From Euperipatoides rowelli (taxonomy: Eukaryota; Onychophora; Udeonychophora; Euonychophora; Peripatopsidae): 11,154 nt of DNA. Shown here piece by piece: positions 7,201-11,154 of this stretch. The stretch's first letter is position 1. Every line of letters starts with the position of its first letter. The DNA lies in assembly GCA_003024985.2 (NCBI GenBank), contig PXIH01S0000917.1; one strand, given 5' to 3'. A program made the position numbers and the translations under genes. The notes under the pieces were generated by a model. It was not told the origin of the DNA, did not search any database, and worked only from the letters and a program-made list of their open reading frames with translations.

Positions 7201-8799
7201 TAAAATTCATTATTAGGATTGCAGATGATTAAAATGAAAAATTATCGCTACCCCATCATCAAAGATATTGTATTCACTCAGTTTTTTACATAACAATTTC
7301 AATCCCTTTAATAAATCCAAGTTGAAGCAATGATAACTTTTTGTCCGCCATTATGAAAACCAAACCTCACAAAGTTACTCACTTCTCGGGCAGGGTAAGA
7401 AAGTTTGAAATGAAACTAACGAAATGAACTAGAATTTTTAATGACGAACAGTCGAGTTAATTTTGTGAGCTCAATGACGAACGGAAAAGTGTCAAATAGT
7501 TTAAATAATTCAAAAAGTTAGCTATTGACGAACACGTATTAAGTAATAACTTGTTGAATTGAGAGGAAGATAATTTTTATCTGATCATGGATTGGTTGAT
7601 TTCATTAGATATCACAAAGATGTTCCTAATCGTTCATGTAGGCTGTGTGTATTTTTTGCCAAAGTACAGAAGTACTCTCATTGAAAACTATTTTTATGTC
7701 CAAATTGCTAAAAAAAAAAAATTCCTCCGGATCATAAATCAAATATCTATTATGATACATTATGTTTTTATCATATATCAGTGATATACGATTTCAAAGT
7801 AGAGAGAAAACATAATTTTATCTTAGAACAGGAAGTGAAAGGATTCCATAACAGACTATTCCTGTATTTTTTTTTTAAAGTAAAAAGTGTTGTAAGAGAA
7901 AAAGATAAAATATCATTTACAGTAGATGTTGGCTCATACTCAAATGCACACTTCAAATTCAAAGTCTAAAGAATGTGAAAATTTGTATGCTTTTGGCCAA
8001 AGGATTAAATTCATATTTATTTTTGTGTTTTAATCTTTTTTTTTAAAAAAAAAGTGGACTTAATTGCTGTGCCTTTTCTAATTTAATTCATGTTTGTCGT
8101 TTTAGGCAGCTACTGTTGGAACCGACACAAGGCCGGCTTCTGAGCAGTCCTCACCCAATTTCACTCCTCGGTTCCTCGAAGGTCAGTCAGCTGTTACAAT
8201 CCAGCAGGTATCCTGTGGGGATCTATTTACTGCTTGCCTTACAGGTAATTAACTAAATCAAATTAGCATTGAGAGAAAGTTCATAAAGACTATTATTTAT
8301 TTTTTTTATTTGCTAGATAGAGGGATTTTGATGACATTTGGTAGCGGAGCTAATGGTTGTTTAGGACATGGTACATACAATGATGTTTCTCAGGTGATTC
8401 TAATAACTTTTTTAAAAAGAAATAGTGGTAATTTACATAATAGACAAAAAATAATTGAGTATGAATAAATCTTTCTGCCAAAGTTAACTTTCCAATATCT
8501 ACATAATATGTTATTGTTTCATTCAAGTAACACCAACTGGGTAATATGTTATAAGGAAATACAGTATGTATTGGATGATTTATCATGTTTATTACTCTTT
8601 GTCTTAGTTATTTGAAGTTTAATCAGTTATTTTTACCTTATTCTTTAATATTAATTATTTAATAATTTATGTTCATTTTAGGCTAAAATTGTTGAAACAT
8701 TGTTAGGGTTTGAAGTTGTCCTAGTTTCATGTGGGGCTTCACATGTTATGGCAGTCACCAATGATCATGAAGTATTTGCTTGGGGCCGAGGAGATAATG
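4083..8799 (+). CDS. NEK8: NEK8-like ciliary kinase, internal part of gene (six exons)
   Basis: Joining 4083-4291, 5675-5757, 6518-6720, 8106-8244, 8317-8393 and 8682-8799 gives 829 nt, that is 276 codons plus one base, with no stop. The order is kinase C-lobe end, a Ser/Thr/Pro/Arg-rich linker, then RCC1-type repeats, which is the architecture of NEK8 and NEK9. The details match NEK8 as I recall it: GTFAPI and LLNLYT in the kinase tail, AGRTQKA-like and RFLEGQS strings, FGSGANGCLGHG and FAWGRGD. Human NEK8 is about 692 residues, so roughly its middle third is here. In animals NEK8 acts in the proximal (inversin) compartment of primary cilia with inversin, NPHP3 and ANKS6, and the RCC1 part targets it to centrosome and cilium. 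The catalytic residues (P-loop, HRD, DFG) lie outside the window. After 8799 the expected next residues (an RLGLG-like string) were not found, so the gene continues past the right edge. Family assignment is strong. NEK9 is less likely because the linker and repeat strings fit NEK8 better. Confidence 0.9.
4292..5674 (+). other. NEK8 intron between exons A and B
   Basis: Begins with a consensus donor GTGAGT and ends TATGAAG (or ACAG 12 bases later). Phase 2. Holds a degenerate minisatellite (about 4520-4790) and a CpG-containing patch at about 4900-5075 with ACCGGT, CCCGGG and repeated CGAT..AGATT strings. Otherwise AT-rich without coding signs. Confidence 0.8.
4520..4790 (+). repeat. Degenerate minisatellite, TGATTATT-based units
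   Basis: About ten imperfect units, roughly 20-35 bp each, start with TGATTATT (or TGATTGTT, TAATTATT) and often continue ATGGTATT or ATGATACT, then CCTGTAATGTA. Clear starts include TGATTATTATGATACTC, TGATTATTATGGTATTC and TGATTATTATGGTATTG. Unit length varies, so the array is old or grew by slippage. Confidence 0.75.
5675..5757 (+). CDS. NEK8: NEK8 exon B: linker between kinase and RCC1 domain
   Basis: A short exon encoding a basic, Ser/Thr/Pro-rich linker (RVNRPLTTAPTPTRGR and on to SSQNSNK) after a split Ser codon. The donor is AAAA|GTAAGT at 5758. Two in-frame acceptors 12 nt apart are possible: AAG at 5672-5674 and ACAG at 5683-5686. I chose the first because it is nearer the T-rich tract and because V-S-R-V-N-R-P-L then aligns without a gap to the human MRRAEKSV segment. 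The intermediate AG at 5678-5679 is excluded because it reads into a stop. Linkers of this family diverge fast, so the exon is supported mainly by matching phases (2 in, 1 out) and by its GC content, higher than the flanking intron. Confidence 0.82.
5758..6517 (+). other. NEK8 intron between exons B and C
   Basis: Donor GTAAGT, acceptor TTGCCTAG. Phase 1. 760 bp of AT-rich sequence with an A run at about 5820-5829 and nothing else recognisable. Confidence 0.85.
6518..6720 (+). CDS. NEK8: NEK8 exon C: first RCC1-like repeat
   Basis: The acceptor TTGCCTAG ends at 6517; the first two bases complete a Ser codon from exon B, then 67 codons run to E (GAG) before donor GTGATT at 6721. The start is linker sequence. 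From SSVFCWGGG onward the residues follow the first propeller repeat of NEK8, ending QVATGRTQKAAVTKNGRL and IIWE. The ATG at 6535 is internal, not an initiator. Read-through past the donor gives Val-Ile-stop. The donor is weaker than consensus but fits phase 0 with exon D. Confidence 0.93.
6721..8105 (+). other. NEK8 intron between exons C and D
   Basis: Donor GTGATT, acceptor TTTTAG. Phase 0. Contains an imperfect inverted repeat pair (6855-6897 with 7407-7449) and two more TGACGAAC motifs. Reading frames of 60-65 codons near 7587-7969 occur on both strands and show no family resemblance, so I treat them as chance. Confidence 0.85.
6855..7449. repeat. Possible decayed inverted-repeat element
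   Basis: GTTCGTCATAATAATTTTTC (from 6855) matches the reverse complement of 7407-7449, which starts GTTCGTCATTAAAAATTC. The similarity continues through TTTCGTTA over about 43 bp with roughly three quarters of bases alike by eye. Two further TGACGAAC copies follow at 7475-7482 and 7526-7533. This could be an old MITE-like element of about 595 bp; no clear target duplication was found. Confidence 0.4.
8106..8244 (+). CDS. NEK8: NEK8 exon D: inter-repeat loop and second RCC1-like repeat
   Basis: The acceptor TTTTAG ends at 8105 and the donor is ACAG|GTAATT at 8245. Encodes 46 residues plus one base. The first 20 are a variable Thr/Ser/Pro-rich loop. After that come PRFLEGQSAVTI and VSCGDLFTACLT, nearly the same as the RFLEGQSGVTI and ACGDFFTACLT strings of human NEK8. 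The C-G-D triplet at the end of a propeller strand is typical of RCC1 repeats. Read-through reaches TAA in two codons. Confidence 0.94.
8245..8316 (+). other. NEK8 short intron between exons D and E (72 bp)
   Basis: Donor GTAATT, T-rich tract TTTATTTTTTTTATTTGC, acceptor TAG. Phase 1. Among the smallest sizes usual for animal introns. Confidence 0.93.
8317..8393 (+). CDS. NEK8: NEK8 exon E: RCC1-like repeat, FGSGANGCLGHG
   Basis: A 77-nt exon after a 72-nt intron. The acceptor TTTGCTAG ends at 8316. The first two bases complete Asp (G|AT), giving DRGILMTFGSGANGCLGHG as in human NEK8 DRGIIMTFGSGSNGCLGHG. The donor is CAG|GTGATT at 8394, phase 0. The glycine-rich G-x-N-G-x-L-G-x-G pattern is the RCC1 signature. 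Confidence 0.95.
8394..8681 (+). other. NEK8 intron between exons E and F (288 bp)
   Basis: Donor GTGATT, acceptor TTCATTTTAG. Phase 0. Read-through from exon E stays open for over 20 codons but loses all RCC1 resemblance at the donor. Confidence 0.92.
8682..8799 (+). CDS. NEK8: NEK8 exon F: RCC1-like repeat, last exon in window
   Basis: The acceptor CATTTTAG ends at 8681 and the donor is AATG|GTAAAT at 8800. The 39 residues run AKIVETLLGFEVV, SCGASHVMAVT, then EVFAWGRGDN, matching human PTIVEALLGYE, ACGASHVLALS and ELFAWGRGDS. The exon ends in phase 1 with G, so the next exon should complete a Gly codon and continue into an RLGLG-like string; it is not in the remaining 2.3 kb that I could read. 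Confidence 0.94.
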
Positions 8800-9653
8800 G
8801 TAAATGAAAGAATGCAAGGATTCAGTCAACTTTGTTGTTAAATAGAATTAAAAATGATTTGCAATAAAAAAACAAATATATTTGTAATTTAAAAAAGTGA
8901 TTATATAAAGATTGAACTGTCTAGACAAAAATAAAAAAATATTTAAAAAAAAACATAATTTGCTTCCATTTTTACTGCAACATAATTGAAACTGGGATTA
9001 ATATCCTCTAAAATTGAAACATTAAATGAAATACCAGTTTTAACTTATGTTTAACAACTTTTATAGGATTTCTTACACCCTTTCCAAAAAGTAAAACAAA
9101 GATATCAAAATACTTACAAACCAAATAAATTTTTCTAAATGTGAAATCTTTTGACCCTAAAAAGTTAAATTTATTCATTTCAAATTTTTTTTTGACCAAA
9201 TGGAATTATTTTTTAAAGAATTTTCTTAGAAATTTTATAATAATAAAAAAACGAATTTTGTGGTTTTCCATTAACTGTTATCATTGTGTTTAGGAAGCCT
9301 ATATAATTTTGATAAGATTTTATTTGAAAATCGAAATTTTAGCATTAAAGTTTAGTTAATCTGTGAGTCAGTGCAATATTTGTTATATTGTGGTCAAGGA
9401 GATGGGAAGGAATGCTATATGATTTTCCATTTTTACCATTATGTTCCATTTTTAAATTATATTTTCTGATCCAGTTAAACCAGTTTTTATTTTTAACTAC
9501 TGTATAACTGGAGCAAATTTTTAATAAGTAACAAAATGAAACTAATTATTCTGAATCAAGTTTAACCTTCAAGCGGGTGCGCACAAAATTTTAACATGAG
9601 CAGTCGTGTGTCATAAGTTTTACGATTTATAGAATCCTATGTATAAAAGTTTC

Positions 9654-9690
9654 TAAATATGTGTAATAATGAGATTATTACACATATTTA
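9654..9690. repeat. Perfect 17-bp hairpin, 3-nt loop
   Basis: TAAATATGTGTAATAAT (9654-9670), loop GAG, then its exact reverse complement ATTATTACACATATTTA (9674-9690). It ends at the first base before the tandem array begins. Confidence 0.9.
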
Positions 9691-10135
9691 TGTTCTATTT
9701 TTTATCAGGAAATTTAATATATAAAGAAAAAAAAATTCCAACAAACAGATTTTTATGATTATTTTTCTAAATGCGCTTGTATTTATACTGTAGGCTAGGT
9801 CCAGATAATACATTATTTTAAATATTTCAAAATCTATAACAAAGAAAAAAACTTAAATAGTATTTTTGTTCTATTTTTTTTCAGGAATTTTAATATATAA
9901 ATAAAATAAAATTCCAACAAACACATTTCTTTTTATGATTTTATTTCTAAAAGTTGGCATTCATTACACTTGTATTTACTGCATGTCCTGATAATACATT
10001 GTTAAATATTTCAAAATCTATAACAGATAGAAAAAAACTTAAATAGTATTTTTTGTTCTATTTTTTTGTCAGGAATGTTTTTATATAATGAAAATAAAAT
10101 TCCAACAAACATTTTTTTATGATTTTATTTTTAAG
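9691..10135. repeat. Tandem array of about 180-bp units in last intron
   Basis: Two full units and a partial one start at TGTTCTATTTTTT: 9691 (176 bp), 9867 (187 bp) and 10054 (to about 10135). Shared blocks are TCAGGAA, TTAATATATAA, AAATTCCAACAAACA, TTTTTATGATT, CTTGTATTTA, GATAATACATT, AAATATTTCAAAATCTATAA and AAAACTTAAATAGTATTTTT. The units differ by small indels. Confidence 0.88.
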
Positions 10136-10574
10136 TCAGCTGTTAAAAAAAAAAAAAAAAAGTCAATTTATCTTAAATTTTCCTTTACTGTCACTATGTC
10201 GTTAGAGATAAAAAATTTTTGCTTTTGATTTTTGAAATCTGCCTTAAATTCTGATTTTAAAAATATATAAGTTTATTCCTAAATGTTTTATAATAATTGT
10301 ATTATGCTACCTGAAAGTCAGTATTATAACATCAGCAGGCGCTTGTCGTAAAATTTATGTCTGGACGTCTTTTGTAATCCGTGGCTTCGTAATGTACGAA
10401 CACTGGTTATTGATTAGAGATTGCTTCTTGCTGGTGAGAGCAAGAGCCAATACCTAACCTGATAGAGTTTGCAGTTAGATTTCAGAAAATCACCCCCGCA
10501 AAACATGAGATAGTCAGAAATGGCAACCAAGCATGAGAAAGACTTAGACAAATAGTTATCTTTATAATGTATAT

Positions 10575-10580
10575 TTTATT
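10575..10580 (-). terminator. Poly(A) signal in right LTR-like copy
   Basis: AATAAA on the - strand (within GCAATAAAATATAC), at the same relative place as 1766-1771 in the left copy and followed by a T/G-rich CTATTTGTCTAAGTC. Confidence 0.45.
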
Positions 10581-11004
10581 GCTGACAATAATATTTGGCA
10601 AATAATTTGTGACAAAGTGAAAATAAGGCAATAGCCCAAAATAATAATTACAGTAATATTCTGGTTATGGTTTGTGTGCTACCCCTAACTATGGAATGTT
10701 ATTTTTGTGTGGCAGTAATAATAATAATGGTAATGTACTGCTTACCCTAGGGTTTGTAGAACTGGATATCTTGTCTGCCTGGGACCATGAGCTCTTGGGT
10801 GGTTTGGCTGCTGATGCTGGTGATCCTTTGGCTGTGGGTTGGAATAATATTCTGCTAGTTGTTACTGGATTCTGATATCTGCCCAAGCATAGGCTGAAGA
10901 AGATAAGCCTCTTGGCTTATCTGATTGGACTATACTGACTGGCACAAAGATAATGATAAGGGACGATGCCCTGGCTGGAACTCCTGAACAATAGTGAGAT
11001 ATTA

Positions 11005-11012
11005 TTTTTATA
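11005..11012 (-). promoter_or_regulatory. TATA box of right LTR-like copy
   Basis: TATAAAAA on the - strand followed by TCTCACTATTGTTCAG, as in the left copy. It points left into the gene, antisense to NEK8. Activity is inferred. Confidence 0.5.
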
Positions 11013-11154
11013 GTATTTGCCTGCATTCCTGAAGGATTCAGGTTGCAGACAAATAAAGTGCCTACTGTCATTGGCTCATAGCAGTTCTTAGTAGCCTATT
11101 ACAGTAAGGCTGAGAATTTCCTTTGTAGGTAGGCCCATTAGCTCCCAATACGGT

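Larger units (their letters stand above)
8800..10372 (+). other. NEK8 intron after exon F, part inside window
   Basis: Donor GTAAAT. No RLGLG-like or later RCC1 exon could be found to the edge of the right LTR-like copy. Holds a 17-bp hairpin (9654-9690), a tandem array (9691-10135) and a pure A run at about 10145-10160. The rest is AT-rich. The intron probably also contains the LTR-like element at 10373-11154 and so exceeds 2.3 kb. Confidence 0.75.
10373..11154 (-). mobile_element. LTR-like retroelement segment, right copy (cut by window edge)
   Basis: The reverse complement matches 1201-1965 from the window edge (ACCGTATTGGGAG) to the boundary TTACA (TGTAA at 10373-10377 on the + strand). 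Signals on the - strand follow the same order: hairpin 11014-11055, TATA box 11005-11012, ACCCTAGGGTAAGC near 10745-10758, poly(A) signal at 10575-10580, end block near 10380-10450. Reading frames here on either strand are not alike between the two copies and are not supported as genes. The flank beyond the boundary (10320-10372) has no tandem repeat, unlike the left copy, so the two are separate insertions or were separated by rearrangement. Confidence 0.65.

Noticed and set aside
7343-7354. YY1-like site (CGCCATTAT) marking a promoter
   Set aside because: Single short match inside an intron with no TATA, CpG cluster or first exon near it.
7587-7969. Possible exon or small genes in the NEK8 intron
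   Set aside because: Frames on both strands overlap and give no recognisable domain, and adding them would break the exon C to exon D phase match.
8350-8586. 78-codon frame on the - strand
   Set aside because: Antisense shadow of NEK8 exon E extended into an AT-rich intron.
10672-11071. Frames of 65-69 codons on both strands in the right LTR-like copy
   Set aside because: Overlap each other on opposite strands, have no family resemblance and are not matched in the left copy.

Overview
The window looks like AT-rich nuclear DNA from an invertebrate animal. It holds the middle part of one intron-containing protein-coding gene on the + strand, embedded in repeats and mobile-element remains. The gene is recognisable as NEK8 (NIMA-related kinase 8, the kinase plus RCC1-repeat protein of the cilium). 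Six exons (4083-4291, 5675-5757, 6518-6720, 8106-8244, 8317-8393, 8682-8799) join through GT-AG introns with matching phases. They give an uninterrupted 276-codon stretch running from the last helices of the kinase domain, through a linker, into the RCC1-like propeller. The start of the kinase domain and the rest of the propeller are not in the window. I infer that they lie upstream of base 1 and downstream of base 11154. The species cannot be named from this sequence; exon protein similarity only says metazoan.

Left flank (1-4082, within or before the intron that precedes the first visible exon): about 1.2 kb of unclassified, stop-rich sequence; then a 765-bp LTR-like element (1201-1965) with a TATA box, a large hairpin and a poly(A) signal; then an array of roughly 200-bp tandem repeats (1966-3560). 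One repeat unit is split by a 951-bp non-autonomous hAT DNA transposon (2298-3248) with an exact 8-bp target duplication and a leftover C2H2 zinc-finger coding fragment on the - strand.

Centre (4083-8799): the NEK8 exons. Intron 4292-5674 carries a degenerate minisatellite, and intron 6721-8105 carries a possible old inverted-repeat element with repeated TGACGAAC motifs. Two introns are short (72 and 288 bp).

Right flank (8800-11154): a long intron containing a 17-bp perfect hairpin that leads straight into a tandem array of about 180-bp units (9691-10135), then a second copy of the LTR-like element in opposite orientation (10373-11154, cut by the window edge). The two LTR-like copies therefore face each other across the NEK8 exons, about 8.4 kb apart, with their putative promoters pointing inward.

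I see no operon, CRISPR array, rRNA or tRNA. I found no convincing new multi-gene system. The strongest unusual observations are the dated nesting of hAT element in tandem repeat, the conserved hairpin beside the TATA box of the LTR-like element, and the facing pair of these elements around a host gene.
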